Below, piece after piece: positions 16,055 through 24,849 of a stretch of 64,000 nucleotides of DNA. Under the pieces are notes generated by a model. That model was not told the origin of the DNA. It made no database searches and worked only from the letters and a program-made list of their open reading frames with translations. The DNA is from Psychrobacter sp. Pi2-1 (GTDB lineage: Bacteria; Pseudomonadota; Gammaproteobacteria; Pseudomonadales; Moraxellaceae). Numbering within the stretch: position 1 is the first letter of the stretch; the number at the start of each line of letters is the position of its first letter. A program made the position numbers and the translations under genes. Where the stretch lies: the NCBI RefSeq assembly GCF_904846645.1, contig NZ_CAJHBO010000014.1:25334-89333 (forward strand), given 5' to 3'.

Positions 16055-16084
16055 TTGTATACAATAAGTCTACATACAATAAGT
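16055..16084. promoter_or_regulatory. Probable controller-protein operator in the divergent R-M promoter
   Basis: The perfect palindrome TTGTATACAA lies at 16055-16064. ATACAATAAGT occurs twice as a direct repeat, at 16059-16069 and 16074-16084, 15 bases apart. The site lies between the divergent controller/methylase/endonuclease genes and the small-protein/second-methylase genes, where C-boxes are normally found. Binding by the Xre protein is inferred. Confidence 0.6.
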
Positions 16085-16104
16085 ATCATAGAGGAAGGTA
16101 GGTT

Positions 16105-16353
16105 ATGATAAGTATCGAAAATATGACTATCAATATTAACTCCAGCTCAACAGTACTTAGTGAACTATTAGATACTGTAGACTCTGCAGTAGTAAGAGAT
16201 GAATTAGTAAATATGCTTCGCATCATTAGTGAAGATAAGAGGTTTATTGATCAAACTGTTGTTATTCCAGATGATTGTGGGCAGTATGGTTTTGTACAAG
16301 GAGAGTTCAATTTGCCTGAGCTTCTTTATTTCTTAGCTGACATGCTGGAATAG
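16105..16353 (+). CDS. Small unknown protein of the R-M cassette
   Basis: This 82-residue acidic protein follows a strong ribosome site (GAGGAAGGTAGGTT), and the methylase start codon follows its stop by 2 bases, so it is surely translated and coupled to it. It has no membrane segment, zinc site or recognisable motif. It is mostly predicted helix with a Leu-rich C-terminus (ELLYFLADMLE). A role as a regulator, methylase partner or anti-restriction factor would fit the context, but nothing in the sequence decides. Confidence 0.65.
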   Translation: MISIENMTININSSSTVLSELLDTVDSAVVRDELVNMLRIISEDKRFIDQTVVIPDDCGQYGFVQGEFNLPELLYFLADMLE

Positions 16354-16355
16354 AC

Positions 16356-17186
16356 ATGGAAAGTCACTCGTTTTTCAGTAGTACTAATTCAGATTTTAAC
16401 TTACTGAAAGGTGACTGCTTAACTGTTATCCCTCAGTTAGATAATAACGTAGATATGGTCTTTGCCGATCCACCTTATTTTTTGTCCAATGATGGTCTGA
16501 CAGTGAAAAACGGTAAAGTCCAGTCAGTCAATAAAGGTCAGTGGGACAAGCTTGTCAGTGACAATGATGCTTACGTATTTACATACGAATGGCTGTCTGC
16601 TGTACGAGAAAAAATGGCAGATAATGCGACCTTATGGGTCAGTGGTACACACCATAATATTTTTACCTTAGGACGTATTTTACCGCAGCTTGGTTTTAAG
16701 ATACTTAATGTTATAACTTGGGAAAAAACCAATCCACCACCTAACTTTTCTTGTCGGTTTTTCACTCATTCTACAGAATTCATTATTTGGGCAAGAAAAC
16801 ACCCTAAAGTACCGCACTACTTCGATTACGATTTGATGAAACGACTTAATAACGATAAGCAAATGAAAGATGTATGGCGCTTGCCAGCAATTGCTAAGTG
16901 GGAAAAATCTTGTGGTAGGCACCCTACGCAAAAACCTTTGGCTTTACTAGCTCAAATTATTTTAGCCTCTACTAAGAAAAATGCAGTGGTTCTTGACCCT
17001 TTTTCTGGCTCTGCGACGACAGGTATTGCAAGTAATGTCTTAGGAAGGCAATTTATTGGTATTGAACAGGAAGCTGAATACCTACAACTTAGCCAAGCGC
17101 GCTACGAAGACCTGCAACAAGAAGGAAGAAAAGAGTTTTTCAAACAGCATTTCTATCGTTTATTAAATAAAGAGAGTAACAACTAA
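16356..17186 (+). CDS. DNA adenine methylase, DpnA type (beta class)
   Basis: The 276-residue protein has motif IV (FADPPYFLS, about 36-44) near the N-terminus and the AdoMet motif DPFSGSATTG (about 221-230) near the C-terminus, the beta-class order. The pattern GKVQSVNKGQWDKL, TWEKTNPPPNFSCRFFTHSTE and HPTQKPLALL closely follows DpnA (M.DpnII B), which can also methylate single-stranded GATC and protect incoming DNA during transformation. Its TAA stop overlaps the stop of the convergent pabC by three bases, so the cassette's right edge lies exactly at the end of pabC. Confidence 0.88.
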   Translation: MESHSFFSSTNSDFNLLKGDCLTVIPQLDNNVDMVFADPPYFLSNDGLTVKNGKVQSVNKGQWDKLVSDNDAYVFTYEWLSAVREKMADNATLWVSGTHHNIFTLGRILPQLGFKILNVITWEKTNPPPNFSCRFFTHSTEFIIWARKHPKVPHYFDYDLMKRLNNDKQMKDVWRLPAIAKWEKSCGRHPTQKPLALLAQIILASTKKNAVVLDPFSGSATTGIASNVLGRQFIGIEQEAEYLQLSQARYEDLQQEGRKEFFKQHFYRLLNKESNN

Positions 17187-18193
17187 ACGGATTTAAAATC
17201 CACAACATCACCTGACAATAACGTCAGACTGCTCATTGGCATGATACCGCGCAGTGCATTGCAAAAGAAGAGGTGCGTTAATTTAGGCAAATCCTCATCT
17301 TGTAGCGACCTGATTATGACTGGATATTGCGTCGTGGATAGTGCATCTATAATTACCTGACGCATGACGCCAGCGACGCCCGATTGAGCCATAGAAGGAG
17401 TGTACCACTGACCGGTGCTTAGGTAATCTTCATCATCTTTATGAATACTAGAGGTAGTTTTGGATTCCGATAGCGACTCTTCTGCCAATTGATAGAATAC
17501 ATTACTCATCGTACCCTCGACCCACTGCCCGCTCATATCGCGTAGCAGACCTTCACCAAGTGTTGAAGCAAGCTTTGATGCCAATGGCTCAGCTTTTATA
17601 CGTTGTAGCTCACCACTAGCGAGGACATTGTCTAAACGATTAAGGCTCTTGAGACCTGCCAGCGGTGGCGGTAAGCAAGCAATCTGAGAAGCCAAACATA
17701 TTGCCGAAGCATAAGGTTGGGTGGGTACCAAGTTTCCATCAGGCAAAGACAATTGCAGCGCAGTAGAAACTCTCATTGCCGTAGCCTTTAGCCATATCTC
17801 ACAGTCGCTACCATTTGCATTAGGTGTATAGCCATAACCGCGCACATCCTGCGCAGCGCGGGTTACTACTAGCTTTAGCATGCCCTGCTCTAACTGCTGG
17901 GCATACAGTTGCAGTACGGCTAATAGCTCTTCGCTATTTATGTTTAGCTGCAAGGCTTCAGCATGAGAGACAAGCCGCTGATAATGATAATCTGACCATA
18001 GTATCAACCCATCAATGACACCCATAGTGGTAAAAAACCCGTCAGCGTATGCCAGTCCGCGATTATCTAGAGACATGGTCGCTGTTTGGCTGGTCGACCT
18101 ATCCTCTTCGGTCACACTGCTGTCTTCGGTCACACTGCTGACTTGTGGGTACAGACACACCCAACCGTTTGGTACTAACGTCGTATCGGTCAT
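17183..18193 (-). CDS. pabC: Aminodeoxychorismate lyase
   Basis: PabC converts 4-amino-4-deoxychorismate to p-aminobenzoate and pyruvate for folate synthesis, using PLP. The 336-residue protein shows the fold-type IV features GLAYADGFFTT, KLVVTRAAQDVRGYGY and LAGLKSLNRLDNVLASGE (Lys182 as PLP lysine), then GTMSNVF. Residues 19-30 contain a perfect tandem SSVTED/SSVTEE repeat encoded by an 18-base duplication, inside an N-terminal insertion the family normally lacks. In relatives pabC is followed by mltG and tmk; here the R-M cassette separates it from them. The preceding lipoprotein gene ends 3 bases before its start. Confidence 0.9.
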   Translation of the reverse strand: MTDTTLVPNGWVCLYPQVSSVTEDSSVTEEDRSTSQTATMSLDNRGLAYADGFFTTMGVIDGLILWSDYHYQRLVSHAEALQLNINSEELLAVLQLYAQQLEQGMLKLVVTRAAQDVRGYGYTPNANGSDCEIWLKATAMRVSTALQLSLPDGNLVPTQPYASAICLASQIACLPPPLAGLKSLNRLDNVLASGELQRIKAEPLASKLASTLGEGLLRDMSGQWVEGTMSNVFYQLAEESLSESKTTSSIHKDDEDYLSTGQWYTPSMAQSGVAGVMRQVIIDALSTTQYPVIIRSLQDEDLPKLTHLFFCNALRGIMPMSSLTLLSGDVVDFKSV

Positions 18194-18196
18194 GAT

Positions 18197-18874
18197 TTAG
18201 CTATTGTCTGTTTGAGCAGCGGCTTTATTGATCACCAGCATGCAACTATAAAACTCGCATTTTGCTAGCTCTATTTTTTGTCCACCGACGATTCTATTTT
18301 TGATGATTTGACTATTGAGCATATCAGCCACCATTTTACCGCCATCATCGCCCATCAGTTGACGCGATAGTTGATAGGCTTTTTTGGCGTGGTTTTGGCT
18401 CAGCTCTTTTTCTTTGTCTGTATCAGTAGGATTGGCATAGTACCAACCCAGCTCTAGATATTTTTCAGAGTCGATGATATCTAGATAAGGCGCATCCGTT
18501 TTCATAAAGCGATATTTTGCCGCTGGATTACTGGCATAGTCTAGGCTGTTTTCGTCAGTGCTCATCACTTCGCCAAACACAGATTTTATACTATCTAACT
18601 CATCCACCGCGAGCGACTCTACCTTATCCGTACCCCATGCTGCGACATCATATCTCACTGGCGTGCCTTGCTGAGCAGTAGCGCCGTCTAGGTCAGGATT
18701 GTTTGCGCTGTCCTGTACTGGCTCATTCGTTGTTGCCTGCTCAGTGGTCTCCGCATCTGGATTTGGAGCATCTTCTTTGGTGCTGTCACAGCCACTGAGC
18801 GTCACACCAACTGCCATTATCGTACCGACTAGAAGGGTCTGTAGGTTAGGATTCCACATGGATAATTTACTCAC
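18197..18874 (-). CDS. Predicted lipoprotein of unknown function
   Basis: The 225-residue protein has a lipoprotein signal: basic start, hydrophobic LLVGTIMAVGVT and lipobox LSGC (Cys29). A low-complexity acidic linker follows (30-70). The folded part (about 75-225) is not recognised; it contains a helical stretch AKKAYQLSRQLMGDDGGKMVADML and ends with two cysteines, CEFYSC. The start could be the GTG at 18874 or the ATG at 18859; neither has a clear ribosome site and both keep the signal. It lies 3 bases before pabC, so the two are probably co-transcribed. No function can be assigned. Confidence 0.7.
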   Translation of the reverse strand: MSKLSMWNPNLQTLLVGTIMAVGVTLSGCDSTKEDAPNPDAETTEQATTNEPVQDSANNPDLDGATAQQGTPVRYDVAAWGTDKVESLAVDELDSIKSVFGEVMSTDENSLDYASNPAAKYRFMKTDAPYLDIIDSEKYLELGWYYANPTDTDKEKELSQNHAKKAYQLSRQLMGDDGGKMVADMLNSQIIKNRIVGGQKIELAKCEFYSCMLVINKAAAQTDNS

Positions 18875-19349
18875 ACTTTTAGATTGATCTCGAAATAGTA
18901 TTAACGAGCTGGCAGGAACGCCGCTGATAACGAATAGTTTTCAATAAAGAGCATATTTCACAAATATTATAATCTAGCAGTCATTACAGCATATTGATAT
19001 AGGTTTCCATATTTTATAGTTTACCCAACTGCTCAGCACTTGACTACCTTTTACGTTACGCGGAGTACTCCCCGAGAGTACAGATTTGTTAAATATATAA
19101 CGTACCAAAACGACCTTCTCTTTAATAGGAAGTGGAAAACTGCCTGAGCGTGTTTTACATATATTTGCCTCAATGTCAGAATTTATTTTCAAAAACGATA
19201 AGGCAGCTTCTGACTAACACTGTCACTTCCTAATCATTGATTGGTGATGGCCTCTTGGTTTGTCAATCATAGCGTTATCCCTTATGATGATTGAGCGCTA
19301 CTTATTGCTTCTTTGATAGTATTTTTATTTTCTAGCCAGCGGACTATTT
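18875..19349. other. 475-base intergenic region between lipoprotein gene and aroE
   Basis: This region separates divergent genes and should hold both promoters. A 72-codon frame on the minus strand (18974-19192) has no ribosome site or recognisable homology. A short inverted repeat, GAGTACTC-CCCG-AGAGTAC, lies near 19070-19088. No RNA gene was recognised. Confidence 0.35.
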
Positions 19350-20213
19350 ATGACCCAACACTTTATCGTTATTGGCAATCCAATCGCCCATAGTAAATCT
19401 CCTGAAATTCATGAGCAGTTTGCTGTACAAGCAGGGATTGATATTAGCTATCAGCGTCAGTACTGCCCTGATGATGCCACCAGTTTTACGGCTGTCGTTG
19501 AGGCGTTTTTTTGCGGTGGCGGTTTGGGTGCCAATGTGACAGTTCCTTTTAAACAAGTGGCTTATGACTGCTGCGCGGCGCGTGGTGGTTTATCAGAACA
19601 TGCCAAGACGGCAGGTGCGGTCAATACGTTACTGTTGAACAAAGCACTATTAGAAAGCGGCGTGCCAATCACTGAAGCACTCTATGGTGATAACACGGAT
19701 GGGCAGGGACTTATCAATCACATTATGAGTATGGACTGGCCGCTGACCGATGCTCGTGTGGCGCTAATAGGTGCAGGCGGTGCCGCTCGTGGCGTAATAC
19801 TGCCATTATTTGAAGCGGGTATTGGCTCTCTCACGATTGCCAATCGCACCGTGTCTAAGGCAGCCGATTTGGTAAATGAGCTCAGTGCGGCCAGCTCAGT
19901 GATCGATGAACAACATATCGAGGTTTGCGCGACCAATGAACTCAGTGGCGCTTTTGACATTATCATTAATGCCACCTCTATCGGTCTATCAGGTGATACA
20001 TTACCGCTAGATGATGCTCTAAACTGTCAATACGCTTATGACATGATGTATGGACGTCCGCTACCGTTCTTGCAGCACTTTGCCGCTCGCGGCGCACAGA
20101 CCTCTGAAGGCTACGGTATGCTTATCGGTCAAGCTGCTTTAAGCTTTGAGCGTTGGACTGGGCATACTATCGATGTCGCACAAGCGACAACAACGTTAAA
20201 TAAAGACCGTTAA
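19350..20213 (+). CDS. aroE: Shikimate dehydrogenase (NADP+)
   Basis: AroE reduces 3-dehydroshikimate to shikimate in aromatic amino-acid synthesis. The 287-residue sequence is full length. It has the substrate-binding NPIAHSKSPEIH (Ser residues binding shikimate), catalytic Lys in NVTVPFKQ, the GDNTDGQGL motif, and the NADP-binding GAGGAARGV followed by ANRTVSKA, where Arg/Thr favour NADP. The final part keeps the GYGMLIGQAALSFE motif. It is monocistronic here and convergent with the FUSC gene. Confidence 0.96.
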   Translation: MTQHFIVIGNPIAHSKSPEIHEQFAVQAGIDISYQRQYCPDDATSFTAVVEAFFCGGGLGANVTVPFKQVAYDCCAARGGLSEHAKTAGAVNTLLLNKALLESGVPITEALYGDNTDGQGLINHIMSMDWPLTDARVALIGAGGAARGVILPLFEAGIGSLTIANRTVSKAADLVNELSAASSVIDEQHIEVCATNELSGAFDIIINATSIGLSGDTLPLDDALNCQYAYDMMYGRPLPFLQHFAARGAQTSEGYGMLIGQAALSFERWTGHTIDVAQATTTLNKDR

Positions 20214-20243
20214 TCAAAGAAAAATCTTTGCAGAGCTATGCTA

Positions 20244-21365
20244 TTAGCTAAAACGTAATAACAGCCAATTTTCAAAACGGCGCAGCGGTACACGCAATCG
20301 TGTAGAGTGTATCGCCAGCCCACCGCTCAATCCAATCATGCAACCGAGTGCCGTATCAATCATACGCGCTTGAATAACCTCCCCAACGACTGGAGACACT
20401 GACATCGTACTACCATACTCAGCGATAAATATCGTCAGCGGCGTGATAAATATCACCGCCAGTCCATAATGCCGATCGACAAATGACTCAATCAAAAACA
20501 TCATACATAGTATCGCGATAGCGATGCCCCATCCTGATAGTCCCCAAGACAGCATCCAGCCTGCTACGCCCATGCCAGCTAATGTACCTAACAACCGATG
20601 CAACTGTTTGATCCACATGGTCCGTAGCTGCATACCTTGGATGATAATAAAGCAGCTCATCGCTGCCCAATAGGGATAAGGCAGCTCTAACAGAACGGCA
20701 ACGACCAACGCCAAACTAACGAAACTTACCACGATAAGACTATCGCTAATCATATCAGGCTGATAATCATAGACAGGTACGGAAGCAATAGGTCGCGTCG
20801 CCAATAAGAACAAACTATAGAGTAGCGCTAGCAACATCGAGGAGCCACTACCCAATATCACAAGCCCTATCGCTGAGAGCAGTTGATCGATCGGGACAGG
20901 GATAAATAGCGCAATCGCACCCGCCATCAATACAAACAATCCCGCTGGTGGTGGTTGTCGATAGTAGCGACCTAACATCACCACGCTAATCCCAATCAGC
21001 ATAAACACAGGTAGCCGCAGCACTGGCAGTAGCTGCGCGATCAGACCCAATGCAAAGCTCATTATCATCGCAAATCCCCAAGCCATGACCGTCACTAGCC
21101 GATGTGGTAGCCCGCCTACAAACGGTAGGTTTAGAATAATCATTGAGCCTAGCGAGGCTTTGATACCTGAAGACAAGTCACCAAAATAAGCTCCTACAAA
21201 CACTGGAAAGCTAATCGCAATCGCCGCGATAATTGGCATATGCCATGGTCGGTGACTACGATTGATTGTCAGTAAATGACTTAGCTCACCATCGATTAAC
21301 CACTTGATACTAGCTAATAGTGTGCCCAACCAAGAGGCTCGCTGTTGCTTTTTTGAGGTGCTCAT
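20244..21365 (-). CDS. FUSC-family (aromatic acid/fusaric acid exporter-like) inner-membrane protein
   Basis: The 373-residue protein is largely hydrophobic. About six membrane helices lie in the first 170 residues and another set at about 205-335, the 6+6 layout of the FUSC/YccS family. PYPYWAAMSCFIIIQG and RLLGTLAGMGVAGWMLSW match the conserved second-half segments (WA..t...v.q; R..Gt..G). The large soluble domains of full-size YccS/AaeB are absent, so this is a short member. Transport of aromatic or weak acids is inferred from the family; the substrate is unknown. It shares an intergenic region with the acyl-CoA dehydrogenase gene. Confidence 0.75.
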   Translation of the reverse strand: MSTSKKQQRASWLGTLLASIKWLIDGELSHLLTINRSHRPWHMPIIAAIAISFPVFVGAYFGDLSSGIKASLGSMIILNLPFVGGLPHRLVTVMAWGFAMIMSFALGLIAQLLPVLRLPVFMLIGISVVMLGRYYRQPPPAGLFVLMAGAIALFIPVPIDQLLSAIGLVILGSGSSMLLALLYSLFLLATRPIASVPVYDYQPDMISDSLIVVSFVSLALVVAVLLELPYPYWAAMSCFIIIQGMQLRTMWIKQLHRLLGTLAGMGVAGWMLSWGLSGWGIAIAILCMMFLIESFVDRHYGLAVIFITPLTIFIAEYGSTMSVSPVVGEVIQARMIDTALGCMIGLSGGLAIHSTRLRVPLRRFENWLLLRFS

Positions 21366-21747
21366 AAATGGCTTTTCCTATTTGATAAGTCCATTTGTCT
21401 TTGAATTTAGATGAGTCTACATAGCCCTTTATAGAATATTTTCAAGCGAAGATACAATTCACCTATACAAACTAAAATGAATTAATAACATAATTAATCA
21501 TGAATAATAGTTATTAGTTGTATATTTGTCGCTGTAGAAGATTTATAATCATATCAACGCCATAACAGCTGACCGCCACTAAAGGCGTTCTAATAATTAA
21601 TACACTGGAAAGCTGTCCACTAACAACTCACTTGATGACTAATATAACGTCTAGCTCATCCAAAATAAGTAAATATCGCTTACATAAGTTGTGACTCAAA
21701 TATTGCGCCATAAGTCTATGATAGCGAACTAACCAAAGAGAGCGATT
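21366..21747. other. 382-base intergenic region between FUSC gene and acyl-CoA dehydrogenase
   Basis: This AT-rich divergent promoter region has several A/T runs and ATTAAT-type words. The only site assigned is AAAGAGAG before the downstream ATG. No RNA or repeat was seen. Confidence 0.3.
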
Positions 21748-23568
21748 ATGTTAACTTACAAAGCCCCCTTACGTGATATCAAATTTTTGATTAATGATGT
21801 ATTTGACTATCAGACGCATTATAAAAGCTTAGACAACGGCGAAAACGCTGATCCTGAAACTGTAGACATGATTCTACAAGGTATGGCTGATTTTGCTGAA
21901 AACGTCATTGCCCCACTCTATCAATCAGGTGGTGAAGAAGGCTGTCATTTTGAAGATGGCGTCGTGACCACACCAAAAGGCTTCAAAGAGGCTTATGACC
22001 AGTTTGTAGAAGGCGGCTGGCAAGGTATTTCATACCCTGAAGAATTCGGTGGTATGAATCTGCCAACGTCAATCAACCTTATCAAATCTGAGATGATCGG
22101 TACTGCTAACTGGTCATGGTCAATGTATCCTGGTCTATCAACAGGTTGTATCAACACGCTGCTTCAGTACGGTACTGACGAGCAAAAAGCACTGTATTTA
22201 CCTAAGTTGGTCGAAGGCTCATGGGCAGGTACCATGTGTCTGACTGAACCACAGTGTGGTACGGATTTGGGTCAAGTTAAATCGAAAGCCATTCCACAAG
22301 ATGACGGCACCTATAAAATCAGCGGTACCAAAATCTTTATCTCAAGCGGTGAGCATGACTTAACAGATAATATCGTTCATATCGTTCTAGCACGTCTACC
22401 AAATGCACCAGAAGGCACGCGCGGTATTTCACTATTTATCGTACCTAAGTTCACGCCGAACGCTGAAGGTGAAGCTGGCGAGCGCAATGCCGTTGTTTGT
22501 GGTTCAATTGAGCACAAAATGGGCATTAGCGCATCTTCGACGTGTGTATTGAACTTTGATGGCGCAGTCGGCTACCTAATCGGCGAACCGCATAAAGGCC
22601 TAAAAGCCATGTTTACTTTTATGAATACGGCTCGTATCGGTACTGGTATTCAAGGTCTAGCTCATACTGAGCTTTCTTTCCAGAATGCACTACCATATGC
22701 TAAAGAGCGTCGTTCTATGCGTACGCTATCTGGTACTAAAGATCCTGAAAAAGTAGCTGATGCTATCATCCATCATGCCGACGTACGCCGTATGCTACTG
22801 ACGCAAAAAGCCTTTGCTGAAGGCGGTCGCTCAATGATTTATCATTCAGCACGTTATGCCGATAAAATGGCACAAGGTATTATCAATGGCGATGATGAAG
22901 AGTTCGAAAAGTGGGACGACAAATTGGGCTTCTATACGCCAATTCTAAAAGGCTTCTTAACCGAGCTAGGCATCGAAGCTGCTAAACACGGTCAGCAAGT
23001 CTATGGCGGTCATGGCTACATCAAAGAATGGGGCATGGAGATGATCGCTCGTGATGCTCGTATTGCGACGATGTACGAAGGCACCACTGGCGTACAAGCA
23101 CTTGATCTACTAGGTCGTAAGGTTATCCTACAGTCTAAAGGTAAGATTATCCGTGACTACACGTCAAACATCATGAAATGGTGTGGCGAGTACGCACTCG
23201 ATAAAGAAATGCGTAAATTCGTTTGGGCATTGACCAAGCTATGTGCTGAGTGGAACACCTTGACGGTACGCTTGATGCTGATGGCACGTAAAGATCGTGA
23301 AATCATCTCAGCAGCGTCAGAGGATTTCCTAATGTACTCAGGCTACGTGATGATGGGTTACCACTGGGCGCGTATGGCAGCGGTCGCTTATGAAAAGTTA
23401 GAAAAGGGTGGCACAGAAGCACCAGAATTCTACAAAGCAAAAATTCAGACTGCTGAATTCTACTTTGATAAGTTGCTACCACGCACGTCTGGTCACGCAG
23501 AAGCGATGGTTGCACCAAGCGAAAGCATGACATCAATGGAAATCGATCACTTTGCTTTCTTAGATTAA
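21748..23568 (+). CDS. Acyl-CoA dehydrogenase (large, with C-terminal extension domain)
   Basis: This FAD enzyme catalyses the first oxidation step of fatty-acid beta-oxidation. It has 606 residues, about 200 more than a classic enzyme. The N-terminal helices are followed by MCLTEPQCGTDLGQVKSKA (flavin/substrate motif) and KIFISSGEHDL. The C-terminal core ends with HGYIKEWGMEMIARDARIATMYEGTTG in two conserved blocks; the catalytic Glu in YEGT is near residue 444. The final 130 residues form the extra helical domain found in the large acyl-CoA dehydrogenases of Acinetobacter and Pseudomonas. Spacing and the terminator at 23599 indicate a single-gene unit. Chain-length specificity is not readable. 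Confidence 0.92.
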   Translation: MLTYKAPLRDIKFLINDVFDYQTHYKSLDNGENADPETVDMILQGMADFAENVIAPLYQSGGEEGCHFEDGVVTTPKGFKEAYDQFVEGGWQGISYPEEFGGMNLPTSINLIKSEMIGTANWSWSMYPGLSTGCINTLLQYGTDEQKALYLPKLVEGSWAGTMCLTEPQCGTDLGQVKSKAIPQDDGTYKISGTKIFISSGEHDLTDNIVHIVLARLPNAPEGTRGISLFIVPKFTPNAEGEAGERNAVVCGSIEHKMGISASSTCVLNFDGAVGYLIGEPHKGLKAMFTFMNTARIGTGIQGLAHTELSFQNALPYAKERRSMRTLSGTKDPEKVADAIIHHADVRRMLLTQKAFAEGGRSMIYHSARYADKMAQGIINGDDEEFEKWDDKLGFYTPILKGFLTELGIEAAKHGQQVYGGHGYIKEWGMEMIARDARIATMYEGTTGVQALDLLGRKVILQSKGKIIRDYTSNIMKWCGEYALDKEMRKFVWALTKLCAEWNTLTVRLMLMARKDREIISAASEDFLMYSGYVMMGYHWARMAAVAYEKLEKGGTEAPEFYKAKIQTAEFYFDKLLPRTSGHAEAMVAPSESMTSMEIDHFAFLD

Positions 23569-23598
23569 AATTGACTAATACAGCATCGATAATCAATA

Positions 23599-23626
23599 AA
23601 AAGCGCCTATCATTTAGGCGCTTTTT
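23599..23626 (+). terminator. Rho-independent terminator after acyl-CoA dehydrogenase
   Basis: The AGCGCCTA/TAGGCGCT stem has a short ATCATT-type loop and a T6 tail, 30 bases after the stop codon. Confidence 0.9.
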
Positions 23627-23689
23627 TATGCTTAACTGAAAATCTGCTTATACAGAATATAAAGTAACGAGCAATTTTAGGAGAAAGCT

Positions 23690-24160
23690 ATGCCAATACC
23701 CTATTACAAAGCTGCCGCGTTAGCCACACGCTGTATGCAAACATTGGTAATTAGCACTGTACTAGCAAGTATCGCTGCAAATAGTGCGATTGCAAAAAAT
23801 AGCGACACCCCTCTTCATTTTTCGAAAAGTGCTATTAGTAGCGTCATCACTGGTAAATTAAATCCTAATGACAATGAACGTTGGTATCGTTTTGACGCTA
23901 CCAGTGGACAGTATGCCGTGATTAATATTGCCCCACTTGCGGGAACATCTGAGACTGCCAATGTCGGCGTATTACATATGCCAAATGGTACGCAAGATGG
24001 CGGCAAAGGCGGTATTATCTATCAAGGCTACTTACCTGCGACGGGCACATATCGATTGCGTATCGCCCGCAATCTTATGGCCACTGAAGACAAAGTTGCG
24101 GGCTACAAGGTTGAAGTAATGATACTACCAACGTATGCCAGTCAGCTTTTATGCAATTGA
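23690..24160 (+). CDS. Small exported protein of unknown function (pre-peptidase-C-like beta domain)
   Basis: This 156-residue protein follows a strong ribosome site (AGGAGAAAGCT). It has a signal peptide with cleavage likely after ANSAIA (about residue 35). The mature part is a predicted beta-sandwich: FSKSAISSVITGKLNPNDNE-type entry, then WYRFDATSGQYAVINI and YLPATGTYRLRIAR. This resembles bacterial pre-peptidase C-terminal/PPC domains (the pattern 'polar W-Y-x-F ... G-Y-x-L-x-I'). It stands alone. Export to the periplasm or outside is well supported; function is unknown. Confidence 0.7.
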   Translation: MPIPYYKAAALATRCMQTLVISTVLASIAANSAIAKNSDTPLHFSKSAISSVITGKLNPNDNERWYRFDATSGQYAVINIAPLAGTSETANVGVLHMPNGTQDGGKGGIIYQGYLPATGTYRLRIARNLMATEDKVAGYKVEVMILPTYASQLLCN

Positions 24161-24270
24161 TTGTCGTCATTTAAGGTTGGTAACTTTAGCCTGCGAGCAG
24201 TCGCTTCTTTAACCAAACAGTTTTTGAGAAGATGGTTTTCAAAATACAGTTTGTAAAAAGGCAGGCGCTG

Positions 24271-24645
24271 TTAACTACCAAGCATTTTCTTATGATAGAC
24301 CGCACTAATCTCTTCAACTTCTACACATATCTGCAATGCTGCACGTCCTGACTGCTCTGCGCCTATTTTTTCCTCGATAGTAGCAACCAGCAGCTCAGCC
24401 AACTGGTCACGAGTGGCCATATCACGTCCACTCATCAGCTTTAGGTGAGCATAAATAAATCCATTGGCTTGTTCATCGTCTTCAACACCTACTAGAAATG
24501 AGTTAATAGGTACAATGCGTGCTTTTATATCAGCAGGTTGCTTAAACTGACCACTATCCCATAATACTTTGTTTAGCGATTTGAGCAATGATTCTTCGTG
24601 AGCGATACTGACGTTTGGTGTTACTTGAATGGTTAAATGTGGCAT
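24271..24645 (-). CDS. 5-carboxymethyl-2-hydroxymuconate isomerase-family tautomerase
   Basis: The ATG at 24645 is chosen over an upstream ATG two codons earlier because it gives MPHLTIQ. After Met removal Pro1 is the catalytic base of the tautomerase superfamily, and this is the start of HpaF/CHMI proteins (MPHLxxE). The 124-residue length fits the family. The body has ARIVPINSFLVGVED and FIYAHLKLMSGRDMATRDQLAELL, where the 'H-L-x-x-x-x-G-R' motif is family-typical. No other homoprotocatechuate-pathway gene lies nearby, so the real substrate may differ. No operon partner was seen. Confidence 0.85.
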   Translation of the reverse strand: MPHLTIQVTPNVSIAHEESLLKSLNKVLWDSGQFKQPADIKARIVPINSFLVGVEDDEQANGFIYAHLKLMSGRDMATRDQLAELLVATIEEKIGAEQSGRAALQICVEVEEISAVYHKKMLGS

Positions 24646-24849
24646 GAGCATGTCCTTAAATGTAGATAAAAATAATAGATAAGCTGGCGTATAAGTCTAC
24701 GCCTTATCGCTATGGTCAATCCACAATAATCTTGCGCTCAAATATCTTCAATACAAGCGAGCCCAGTATAGATTACTCATAAATATGCTTAGCGAAATTG
24801 TCGACATGTCCATTTTGTACTAGGCAGATTATAGCCACCGTAAAATCTT

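Noticed and set aside
17183..17201. Short GGATTT/AAATCC palindrome as a terminator between the second methylase and pabC
   Set aside because: It lies inside the pabC coding end and lacks a GC-rich stem or T-run.
18974..19192. 72-codon minus-strand frame between the lipoprotein gene and aroE
   Set aside because: No ribosome site, no recognisable similarity and an unremarkable composition; more likely chance or a decayed fragment.
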